Notes under the pieces: model-generated
Database searches by the model: none
Seen by the model: only the letters and a program-made list of their open reading frames with translations
Told to the model about the DNA's origin: nothing
Translations under genes and position numbers: made by a program
Assembly (NCBI GenBank): GCA_032717465.1
Contig: CM064690.1
Coordinates: 9,070,093-9,134,092 of the forward strand
Direction of reading: 5' to 3'
DNA: 64,000 nucleotides
Source of the DNA: Coenobita brevimanus
Lineage: Eukaryota; Arthropoda; Malacostraca; Decapoda; Coenobitidae
Shown here: piece by piece, positions 24,682 through 33,455 of the stretch
How positions within the stretch are numbered: position 1 is the first letter of the stretch
Layout: each line of letters opens with the position of its first letter

Positions 24682-26576
24682 ATTATCAAACTACGGGGTA
24701 CTGCCTCATCTGGTGAGTGGTCCAACTTAGCAAGAAAAGTGTCAGCTAGGATAACATCATCATCATCATTATCCTCTAAATCACCAGTAACTTTAGACTT
24801 AGCCCTAGTGACAGCACATGCAGGGAACACATCAGGGACATCACAATCCTGGGACGCAGCCACTGGCTCACTAGACAACTGAGGAGCTGGACACACTTGA
24901 CTTCCACCAATATCATTTCCAAGTAAGAAAGTTACACCTGACATTGGGAGTGTCTCAACCAACCCAACCATAACCGAACCATTAACAAAACCAGACTCTA
25001 AATTCACTCTGCACAGAGGGACAGAGAAGTAATTATTCCCTACACCTTGTAAGATTACAGTTTCATCAGAGGAATTAACATTAGAGCCTAGAACACTGGT
25101 CAGCATAAGGGATTGGCAAGTACCTGTATCACGATATATTTTGACTGATTTCCTGTCATTATTGTCCAGAGGACTGACAAAACCATCAGACAGGAAATTA
25201 GCACATGAACTCTTGAGAGTGTCACCCACGTTACTGCTCAAAAGAGGATCTCCATCATGAGAATTTAAGTTACCCCTCAAAGCAGGTTCAGTTAACTCAG
25301 TTAAAGAATTCTGGGAACTCTCAAGGGTGGACACTAGACCAATTGACTGAATATTTAAAGACTCCTTTTTGTTCACATCACGCTGTCTCCTGAAACACTT
25401 CTCCGTAGTATGACCAAGCTTACTACAATAAGTACATTTACTTTTCTGAAATCTAGAGGTGAAGCTGGTATTTACTTCCTGAGAAACATCATCTTTATTC
25501 TCTTTCCTGTTACCTGTACTCTGAGTAGAGGCAACGTACTTACTCTCAGCTTTCCCTTTTTCTTTATAATATCTCTTGTGAGTGAGAACATATTCATCAG
25601 CTAAAACTGCAGCATCAGACAAATTATCTATTCTTCTCTCATCAAGATATAGGCTTACATCTTTACTAATACACCTTTTGAAGTCCTCCAGCAAAATCAT
25701 CTGCTTAAATTTACCAAAATCAGAATCCACATTCTTAGAATTTAACCACTGCTCTAACAGATCTTCTTTGATTTTTGCATACTCAACATGGGATTGCTTA
25801 TCTTGCTTGTAAGTTGTCCTAAATTTTACTCTATAGGCTTCAGGAACAAGCTCATAGGCCTTAAGAATCAAGCTCTTAACTACATCATAATTATCACATT
25901 GATCCTGAGGCAAAGATGCATAATTTACTTGAGCTTTACCTGTGAGAACAGTTTGAAGTACTGGCCAATACTTTTTTGGCCAATTAAAACCTGTAGCTAC
26001 CCTCTCAAACAACTGAAAATACTTTGTTAAATCAGATTCATTAAAAGGAGGGACAAGTCTAACATTTTTAGCCACATCAAAATCATCAGAGCTAGATGAT
26101 CTAGTTCCACCTTGTTTCATGCGATACTCATGGTCTGCCTGAATCCTAGCAAGTTCAATTTGTGCCTGAGCCTGTACCTGTGCCTCTTGAATAAGAGCAT
26201 TTGCCTGAAATTCAGCCTCCTGAATACCAGCCTGAGACTCCACCTCCTTAGCCTGAGACTCCGCCTCCTTAGCCTGAGACTCAGCCTCCTTAGCACGTGC
26301 TTGAAATTCAGCCTCCTTAACACGAGCCTCCTGCAGGGCTAGCTGTAACTTAGCTAATTCGATCTGTGTTTGCTCATTTGGAGGAGTTACATTAAACAAG
26401 CTTTTATTAATCATGCCAACAATTTGATCTTTAGAATGATGAGAATGAACTGCAATTCCCAATTGTTGAGCAACAAGCTTAAGTTCATTCTTTGTTCTGT
26501 TCTCTACATCACACACTGTTTGCACATTTCACAAAAAATCTTTGGCTTCATCAAGTGTAGTAATAGTAGACATCAT
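24663..26576 (-). pseudogene. gag: Gypsy Gag-protease with SCAN-like capsid region (one early stop)
   Basis: The likely start is an ATG at 26576. A TGA 16 codons later (26529-26531) is the only stop before 24663. Numbered from 26525: residues 11-45 look like a SAP-type helix pair, 55-135 form a Glu/Ala/Gln-rich helical repeat likely to coil, and 150-320 contain a capsid-like region. Within it 229-320 matches the SCAN pattern (EAYRVKFR, VEYAKIKEDLLEQWL, MILLEDFKRCI, AAVLADEYV). A CCHC knuckle follows at C364, C367, H372, C377. Near the C-terminus an aspartic protease has YRDTGT and VTFLLGNDIG. The pol-frame ATG overlaps the end, so Pol needs a frameshift or re-initiation, or this copy carries a one-base indel. 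Confidence 0.88.
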
Positions 26577-26633
26577 GAATAAATCACAGTCACAAAATAT
26601 CAAGCAATATCCTTATGATAATATCCTGAATAT

Positions 26634-26649
26634 CCTGGCAGGGTCGCCA
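26634..26649 (-). promoter_or_regulatory. Primer binding site
   Basis: On the minus strand TGGCGACCCTGCCAGG lies six bases after the 5' LTR. TGG at its start pairs with a tRNA CCA end, and the TGGCGACC start is shared with arginine-tRNA-primed insect elements such as mdg1 and 412. The exact primer tRNA is not established. Confidence 0.75.
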
Positions 26650-26655
26650 AATTTA

Positions 26656-27439
26656 TGTTACAGAACAGAGAAAGATAATGTACACTTTAAGTGAGAATAC
26701 TAAAAATCACTACTGTCCCGTAAAGGTCCAGGTTCAAAACAAAAGAGTTAGGTAAAATTACATGTTAAAGTTTAATGCTCAAACTAACAACAAAACATTC
26801 AGGACTCATAAGGATAATGTAATGGCAAAAACAGGTTAAATATATGGTTAACTGCAATAGCCTCTATTAACACGAAATTAGCATGAGTAAATTTATCTAA
26901 GTCAGCCCTGTTTAAATGAGATACCAGATAATACTCAGTGAATGCCAGATATATCATTACAGATACAAAATATTATTAATGATGGCTGACAATAAGAACC
27001 TCACATAAATTACAAAAACCTTACTAGGCCTAAGAATCAACCTTATGCTACACAGTACAAGAAAAAAATGCAACAGCAGTTATACTCAAATTACACATAG
27101 CTGCTAGATGGCTGGAGACTTCCTGAGCACTCACAATAATAACAACTGTACAGGGGAGGACAGAGATGTGAACAAAATGAGGAGTAGATCTAAGTGGCAA
27201 TGATGCGGAGACTGAGCTCATTATATAGGGGCCGGCAGAGCTTGATACAACTTGTAAGAAGGACGCGCAAATGAAGCCATGGGGACAAAGAGTTGACAAT
27301 CCCGCTCTGAACAACAGAAAGAACGACTTACTCTACTATAACGGTAGAAGGGGGGACTGAGGCAGAACACGCTCGTGATGAAACATGCAGCATACTGTGC
27401 ATTAAAATTACACAAAGGATGATGAAATCATAGGCTATG

Positions 27440-27443
<4 letters not shown>
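26656..27443 (-). repeat. 5' LTR of the Gypsy element
   Basis: About 788 bp, partner of 21056-21845. On the minus strand this is the upstream LTR and should hold the promoter. No TATA box could be singled out with confidence. It is followed at 27444-27480 by TA repeats continuing the target microsatellite. Confidence 0.92.
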
Positions 27444-27487
<44 letters not shown>

Positions 27488-27659
27488 AAATATGGAACAG
27501 ACATGATACGTTTTTATTCGTGTTTCTGGGGTATCTAAAATATATAGGAAATCTCCAAGAGGTATTGTTCATTACCGTCCAGGCCAAGAACTGGAATTAC
27601 TTGCCTCACACGATGCCTGGGATAGGCCCATGCAGCAATACAGTGGACAAAATGAGTTT

Positions 27660-28121
27660 TGTTTGGTATAACAGGTTGTCTGAATGCTGGCCGTTTATCG
27701 ACCTTTAAAATAATATAACAAATGCTGTATATGAGTAAGAAGTATCATATGCCTCTGCTGTAACACTTAACACGTGTGATTTCAGTATTTTGCTAGGAAT
27801 CATAATAAATACTGTTGTTGATACAACATACACCCCGCATACATATATTGTCACCGAACATTATTTATCATTCGTGTTGTAAACCATCGCTCTCATACTC
27901 GTAACCATATCAACATCCGGTGATAAAACTACGTTATCTGCACGTAGATACAAACATCCTCTCGTCGCACCTCCCTCTCCCAACCTCCCAACATAAACAT
28001 TTCTGTGCGCCATCTGTTGGGTGAAAATGGCACTTCTTTCAGCTGCTTCGTTGTTCAATCCTCAGGTGTTTCTGATTCACACAGTGGCTGGCTATGGGAA
28101 CAGACTTTTGTTCGTGATAGT
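27660..28121 (-). repeat. Inverted copy of repeat Y (without R)
   Basis: Reverse complement of 19351-19972, including the 65-residue frame at 27861-28058. It lacks the R insertion, giving an empty site near 27703-27708. Its start abuts the palindromic start of a P repeat, whereas at 19 kb Y abuts the end of P, so P is flipped relative to Y between the two loci. Confidence 0.7.
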
Positions 28122-28204
28122 ACATAGTGAGTGAACTCGCTATGACTTGTTTTTAACTTACACTATTTTTCAACTTATATAATACTTTTCCATTAACATT
28201 ACAC
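28122..28204 (+). repeat. P repeat, left part, split by the cold-shock retroposon
   Basis: Starts ACATAGTGAGTGAACTCGC and matches the 19.2-kb copy up to CATTACAC. It resumes at 29588 with ATTACACGCATTACTACTTT and continues to about 29690, where an extra partial end repeat (GAGCGTCATATTATCG) is present. Confidence 0.75.
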
Positions 28205-29588
28205 CCGAGAGTTCTCTCTGGAGTCAGGCTTCAGCAATGAGAGGTGAAGGGTCTGCGATTTTGGTAAGACACGAACCACGGTGTGAAGGCAGCAGCTGAA
28301 GGGAAACATGGCTGCTAAAGTTGTGGGCCAGGTGCGGTGTTTCCACGTACGGAAGGGGTTTGGCTTCTTGACTCGCCGGGACACGGGGGCTGACATTTTT
28401 ATACATCGCTCGTCCATAGTGGATCCCAACCCTTCCCACCCTGTGCCTTCGGTTGAGACTGGTGAGGTTGTGGAGTTCGTCGTGGTGGCGGGAGATAAGG
28501 GTCCTGCGGCTGCCTCCATCACTGGCCCTGCTGGCCAGGCGGTGCGGGGATCACACCATGCCCTCCCCCGTCGTTGGCGCCATCATCAGCCTCAGTCTCC
28601 CTCTTCTGCTTCTGCCTCTGCCTCTTCTGCTTCCACCCTAGTCACCATGTGCGTGGAGGTTGTTAAGGCTTTCTCGGAGGGTGATATGGCAGTTCTCGCC
28701 AGCACCTGCCTGCCATCTTCCAGGCAAATGGGCTTCCTGCCATACTCATCCCAGAGTCTTTCTCCTCCCAGCCTGTGGTGTGGAAGAGGCCTTGGAGGAG
28801 GGCCCCTCGTCGTCCTTCGGGGCAGCCTGTGACCTCCACCAGCTTGGTCCCGAGGGTGCTGCAGCTGCAGCCCTCAACCCCACCTACAAGGCTTCAGCTG
28901 GCAGGACGTTCAGTCTCCCGCCGGTCTGCCCCGCCGCCACTACCCATGGTACCTATGGAGGTTGGGGATGCGGCGCTGCCTTCCCCACCTAAGGCTGCTG
29001 TTCCTGATGCCCTTGTCTCCCCTGCTTCTACCATGGTGCCCGACGAGGTGGAGTCTGCTCCACCTACAGGGCTGGCTCCGGCAGATCGGGAGCCTTCTGG
29101 TCCAGTTCATCACCTCACCTGGGCAGACTTTGCCGCCCTTGATGAGTCAGAAATGGACTCCGTGTCTCACCATCTTCATGAGTACGAGGACGCTGCCCCT
29201 GTGACTCCAGATGAGGAAGACTTTTCCAAGGGTGATTTCTGGTGGGCCATGCTCTCATTCACCGAGCTGTACCGGGGTCCCTCCAGACCATCAAGGACCC
29301 TGAAGAGGTGAAAATCCTCAATCATATCCTTCAGGGGGTGCAGTCTATCTCTACGTCTGACTCCGCCTCGGCCACCAGCTCGGTTTAACCTACGTCCTGT
29401 GCCCTTCTTCCTGCCATGTTTACATCCTGTGCCCTTCTTCCTGTCTTGCTCACCTTTGTGTCCTAGAATGACTGTTTTCAATGATTTTGGACTTTGTTTT
29501 AAAATTTTGTTGTGTATATTATATTGTTTGGCCTAATACCCAAAATAGTGGGTGATGGCCATTAAACCCCACCCCCCCCAAAAAAAAA
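28205..29588 (+). mobile_element. Retroposed cold-shock-domain sequence with A-tail
   Basis: A 1.38-kb insert splits a P repeat. It ends in a C-run followed by about nine A (to 29588), and ATTACAC is present on both sides (28198-28204 and 29588-29594). The 19.2-kb P copy has no insert. A-tail, short target duplication and lack of visible introns indicate reverse transcription of an mRNA. It could be a processed pseudogene of a cold-shock or Y-box-type gene, or a member of a retroposon family carrying this domain. Confidence 0.78.
28308..29388 (+). pseudogene. Cold-shock-domain (Y-box-type) protein, frame-disrupted
   Basis: The frame begins MAAKVVGQVRCFHVRKGFGF and continues through LTRRDTGADIFIHRSSI and VETGEVVEFVVVAGDKGPAA, covering the five-strand cold-shock fold at about residues 5-80. 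RNP1 (KGFGF) and RNP2-like (DIFIH) motifs are intact. After it come Ser/Ala- and Arg/Pro-rich segments and an acidic tail (HLHEYEDAAPVTPDEED). The first frame continues to 28832, but the natural continuation appears to shift near 28770 and again near 29270, ending at 29388. Such proteins bind single-stranded nucleic acid. As it stands only the N-terminal ~150-174 residues could be made. Confidence 0.72.
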
Positions 29589-29690
29589 TTACACGCATTA
29601 CTACTTTATATAATTGTTATCACATACAGGCCTTACTATTATATTGGGCATCATATTATCGCATACTTTTACGGTGAGCGTCATATTATC

Positions 29691-30372
29691 GGAAGCACAC
29701 ACAGCATCAGTAATGTAACAAGGTGTGATATTCCTTGTCAGGGTAGGGAGGGAGGGTGGTGGGGGAGGTTGGGGAGGTGGAGAGCAGCGCCCTTTCCCAC
29801 TCACTCTCCTCTTCCCTCTCCCTTTTCCTTTCCCCTTTCCTTTTCCTTTCCTTCCTTTCCAAACATCACAGGGCTGTGTGGGAATACAGTGGGGTGAAAG
29901 GCGAAAGACGTGCTAGGGAGTGGCCTCTTCTCATCTGCCTGCTGCCCACGTACACCATGTGCTTGCACTGCCTCCCTCCCACCAACACTTTCCCTTTCAC
30001 CCCTCACTCCCGTCACACCATTTTCCCTTTCACCCCTCACTCCCGCCACACCACTCGTGCCTTCCCCAGACAACACAGAAGGACCATACCTTATTTTCCT
30101 TCTTGCTGCACCTTGCCTGCATATACATATCAAAACTTATGCGCAAAATTTGACAGATGTGCAAATGACGGATCTCGCAATTGCAAAACGTATGGATACA
30201 TCGTTGGGTGTCAACGTGACAAAATGTGGGAACGTATCTATACGTCATCGGGACGCCTCGGGCTAACCTACATATTTGGAATTCTTATGACCCAAGGAAG
30301 GTTTTACGGGGTCTAAATCCAGATCTGGGTCATTTGAGGTCACCGGCTGAGTGTTCACCTTTTTGACATGGG
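29691..30372. repeat. Low-complexity segment with a 33-bp tandem duplication
   Basis: G-rich (29740-29780) and CTTTCC-type pyrimidine tracts (29810-29865) are followed by a two-copy 33-bp tandem repeat at 29989-30053 starting TTTCCCTTTCACCCCTCAC. Open frames here are compositional. No gene recognised. Confidence 0.7.
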
Positions 30373-30746
30373 CAAAGCCGGGTACTCATGCACCCCAATT
30401 TTTGACATGGAGAGTCTCCATGCCAAAAATTGGGGTGCATGAGTACCCGGCTTTGGAGACTCACATGACCTCCAGTTCGGACATAGGGTATGTGAGATTG
30501 ACTCTGAGGTCATTATTTTGAGGTCACCATTATGAGGTCATTTTGGGTCACCAGTGACATTATGTACGCACAAATACTGTGCATTAGTCTGTGAAAGATG
30601 ATATAGAAAGTTCCAGAACCTCAAATAATCCCTCTTCAGAAGCATGAGAGGTACATGGTCTTTCTGGAGTAGAAAGAAAGCTTAAACCAGAACAAATAGG
30701 ACTGAAGTGTTCGTCTTTTTGGTCTTATGACCCAAGGAAAGTTTTA
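30282..30746. repeat. Direct repeats TCTTATGACCCAAGGAA flanking the palindrome region
   Basis: CTTATGACCCAAGGAAGGTTTTA at about 30284 recurs with one change at about 30724, bracketing the palindrome and a cluster of AGGTCA hexamers. This may define the ends of a duplicated or inserted ~440-bp unit; the nature is unknown. Confidence 0.5.
30373..30455. repeat. 83-bp near-perfect palindrome
   Basis: Arms of 41 bp around a single central G at 30414. By direct base pairing 40 of 41 positions match; the only mismatch pairs 30405 with 30423. The outer arm starts CAAAGCCGGGTACTCATG. It would fold into a cruciform or hairpin with essentially no loop. The sequence TTTTTGACATGG lies both just outside and inside the left arm. 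No known terminator or RNA gene fits. Confidence 0.97.
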
Positions 30747-30806
30747 AGACCAAAGAGACCGATGGTTTGAGGGAGGGGGGGGCAGAGTAATAAGCGTCAA
30801 ATAAAT

Positions 30807-30809
<3 letters not shown>

Positions 30810-30856
<47 letters not shown>

Positions 30857-31084
30857 AGAGAGAGAGAGATGAGGGAAGGAACAGGAGGAGGAAGAAAAAT
30901 ATGAAGGGGGAGGGGGAACGCCTGGTACCTCTGCTGATCTAAAATAATCTAAAACATCCAGTAGGGTCATCTTGTTTTTTTGTTTGTTCATATTAATACT
31001 TTTTTTTTCCTCTTGTGACCAGGATTCATCATTATACTTCAACATCCAGGCAGGTCTATTAATGTGATTATTTCTTCAGCAATT

Positions 31085-31129
<45 letters not shown>
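30810..31129. repeat. (GA)n and (TA)n microsatellites
   Basis: A GA tract at about 30810-30868 with one interruption, and a TA tract at about 31089-31129. The TA tract directly follows the 3' end (CCTAGGTATATA on minus) of the RTE-like LINE and is therefore its tail. Between them is unannotated sequence. Confidence 0.9.
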
Positions 31130-31131
<2 letters not shown>

Positions 31132-33455
31132 AGGCTGCTTACCCCAAGGAAAGGGAGGTAGCCGAGACAGGACGACACACTCCCCATTCACTCATCCATT
31201 CAAACACATTCATTCGCATCTTTGCCCCAAAGGGGAGAACGGACAGATCCTCACCGCACCACATCGCACAAGGGTAAACTGCGCAATGCAATCAGTGACA
31301 TCTGCAGCAGGGCCTGACAGCAGAACTGGTTTACCCCTGCCACATCATAACAGACCCATTCCCTTACCCGCACCTGACCTGACTAGCTGATCAGACCAAA
31401 TGCGGGAGAATATCCCCTCAGGGCTGCGTCATCAATTATTCATTCACAATTTCTCTCCATTTATTTCTGTCATGCACAGCCACTATTCCTTGCTCAACAG
31501 ACATCCCTCTCACATCCAATGCTCTCTTCACATTGTCCATCCATCCTATTCGTGGTCTTCCTCTCAGCCTTACACCTCTCACATCAGATCTAGTTATCTT
31601 TTTCACCAATCACTCATTTTCCATTCTCTCCATATGCCCAAACCATCGCAACACCCTCTGCTCAACTCTACCAGCCATCTCCCGAACAACTCCAGTTCTC
31701 CTTCGCACTTCATCATTTCGCACCCGATCCATACGTGTCACTTCACAAATACTCCTCAGACACCTCATCTCCATTACATTCAAACTTTTCCTCTCTGCTA
31801 CACCCATATTCCATGTTTCAGCCCCATATAACGCAGTCGGTACCACAACACCCTCATACAGCCTTCTCTTTACATCCATTCTAAGCGAACGACATTTAAA
31901 CACTTTTTTCATTCCTCCCAGCACCTTTCCGACTTCATTTATTCTAAACTTCACTTCTGCATCTATTCTTCCATCCACAGCAACATGTGACCCTAGATAT
32001 TTAAAACAATCTACCTCCTCAAGCAACTCACCATTCAAAACTATATTCATCCCCCTACCATCTATCAACCTCGTACACTTCATCACTTTACTCTTATTCT
32101 CATTTACTTTCAATTTCTTCCTTTCACACACCCTTCCAAACTCCTCTACCAACTGTCTCAATCTCTCCTCTGAATCAGTCACCAGTGCAGTATCATCTGG
32201 AAACAGCAGCTGCTTCAGATTCCACTTTCCACCATCAACATTCACCAGACTCAGACCTCCACCTAAATCTCTTGCATTCACCTCCCTTACAACACCATCC
32301 ATGTAAATATTAAACAACCATGGCGACATCACACATCCCTGTCGCAGCCCCACTCTTACGGGAAACCAATCACTCACAGCATTTCCCACTCTTACACACG
32401 CTCTACTATTTGCATAAAAACTTTTCACCCTTTTTAGTAACCTACCATCAAGTCCATACAATCTTAAAACAGTCCACAAAGCCTCCCTATCAATTCTATC
32501 ATACGCTTTCTCTAAATCCATAAATGCCCAAAACACATCCTTGCCTTTCGCTAAATACTTTTCACACACTTGTCTCACAGCAAACACCTGATCAACGCAT
32601 CCCCTCCCTCTCCTAAAGCCACACTGCTCATCACCAATCACTCCCACTGTACCCTCTCTAACTCTCATAATTAACACTCTACCATATACCTTACCTACAA
32701 CACTCAACAGACTTATACCCCTAAAGCTAGTACCTTCATACTTATCACCCTTGCCTTTATACAACGAAACCACACAAGCACTTGCCCAGTCAATTGGCAC
32801 CATACCTTTCTCAAAGCACACATTCAATAATCTTACTAACCAGTCAACAATAGTCACTCCACCACCCTTCAGGCATTCCACAGCACACCCATCCATACCT
32901 GCAGCTTTCCCTGTTTTCATCTCATTTACTGCCTTCTCCACTTCCTCCTTTGTGATCAAAGAATCATTTAACTCTCCCAACACATTTATTCCTTGCACCC
33001 TTCCATCCGCCATAATCTCAGCCACCCTTTCCTCCTCTACATTTAACAATCTTTCAAAATACTCTGCCCATCTCTTCCTTACTGCATCCATTTCAATTAA
33101 CATCCTTCCATCCTCTGATTTTACTCGTTCTTCCTTTCCAGACTCTCCCTTTTGCACCGTTTTCACCTCCTTCCAAAACATTTTCTTATTCTGTTGAAAA
33201 TTCTCTGTCAGCCGCCTACCCCACCTCTCATCTGCTGCCACTTTAGCATCACGCACAGCCCTTCTCGCTCTATTCCTCTTTTCCTTATACCTTTCATATG
33301 ACATCTCATCCTTCCTCTGCAGCCACACTTCATATGCACGTCTCTTCTCAGCCACAGCCATACTTACTTCCTTGCACCACCATTCACTTCCTTTTCTTAC
33401 ACCACCACCCACACGTCTCACACCACACACCTCTTCTGCATGCCCCACCACATGT
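31126..33455 (-). mobile_element. RTE-like LINE (family A), 5'-truncated
   Basis: Minus-strand LINE lacking the endonuclease but retaining RT, C-terminal region, 3' UTR and a (TA)n tail. The 3' UTR contains a conserved stretch from the ORF end to CCTAGGTATA that is repeated in the plus-strand copy at 33449-34312. The two copies are head to head. Confidence 0.85.
31610..33451 (-). CDS. RTE-like reverse transcriptase, 613-codon open frame
   Basis: Intact frame starting inside a truncated element, so the first residues are not a native start. A basic linker (about 40-100) precedes the RT: GMDGCAVECLK, GISLLSVVGKVYGR, CGFRRGRGCVDQ, FMDLEKAYDRIDRE, VGLRQGCVMSPWLFNIYMD and LLFPDDTALV. The last is the catalytic block, where the usual FADD or YADD reads FPDD; the two Asp remain. 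The tail with YLGSHV, ALYGAETW and RVLRWFGHMERM is typical of RTE-like proteins. The TGA after MENE is followed in frame by more family-like sequence (KKITRSDVRGVRLRGRP), and the same stop occurs in the plus-strand copy. Confidence 0.85.
   Translation of the reverse strand: MVGHAEEVCGVRRVGGGVRKGSEWWCKEVSMAVAEKRRAYEVWLQRKDEMSYERYKEKRNRARRAVRDAKVAADERWGRRLTENFQQNKKMFWKEVKTVQKGESGKEERVKSEDGRMLIEMDAVRKRWAEYFERLLNVEEERVAEIMADGRVQGINVLGELNDSLITKEEVEKAVNEMKTGKAAGMDGCAVECLKGGGVTIVDWLVRLLNVCFEKGMVPIDWASACVVSLYKGKGDKYEGTSFRGISLLSVVGKVYGRVLIMRVREGTVGVIGDEQCGFRRGRGCVDQVFAVRQVCEKYLAKGKDVFWAFMDLEKAYDRIDREALWTVLRLYGLDGRLLKRVKSFYANSRACVRVGNAVSDWFPVRVGLRQGCVMSPWLFNIYMDGVVREVNARDLGGGLSLVNVDGGKWNLKQLLFPDDTALVTDSEERLRQLVEEFGRVCERKKLKVNENKSKVMKCTRLIDGRGMNIVLNGELLEEVDCFKYLGSHVAVDGRIDAEVKFRINEVGKVLGGMKKVFKCRSLRMDVKRRLYEGVVVPTALYGAETWNMGVAERKSLNVMEMRCLRSICEVTRMDRVRNDEVRRRTGVVREMAGRVEQRVLRWFGHMERMENE

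Larger units (their letters stand above)
21056..27443 (-). mobile_element. Gmr1-like Gypsy LTR retrotransposon, nearly intact
   Basis: The element is about 6.4 kb with ~790-bp LTRs, a primer binding site, Gag-PR and Pol frames and a purine tract, all on the minus strand. Its pol order is integrase, reverse transcriptase, RNase H, which is reversed relative to most Ty3/Gypsy elements and is the hallmark of the Gmr1 lineage. The capsid region of Gag resembles a SCAN domain, and SCAN domains have been traced to Gmr1-like Gag. It lies in a TA microsatellite with TATAT on both sides as the likely 5-bp target duplication. Visible defects are one stop in gag, one stop in the RNase H region, and the gag-pol frame boundary. 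I see no envelope gene. Confidence 0.9.

Noticed and set aside
28840..29311. Second gene overlapping the cold-shock sequence in another frame
   Set aside because: It looks like the continuation of the same protein after a frameshift (basic, then acidic tail) and not an independent gene.
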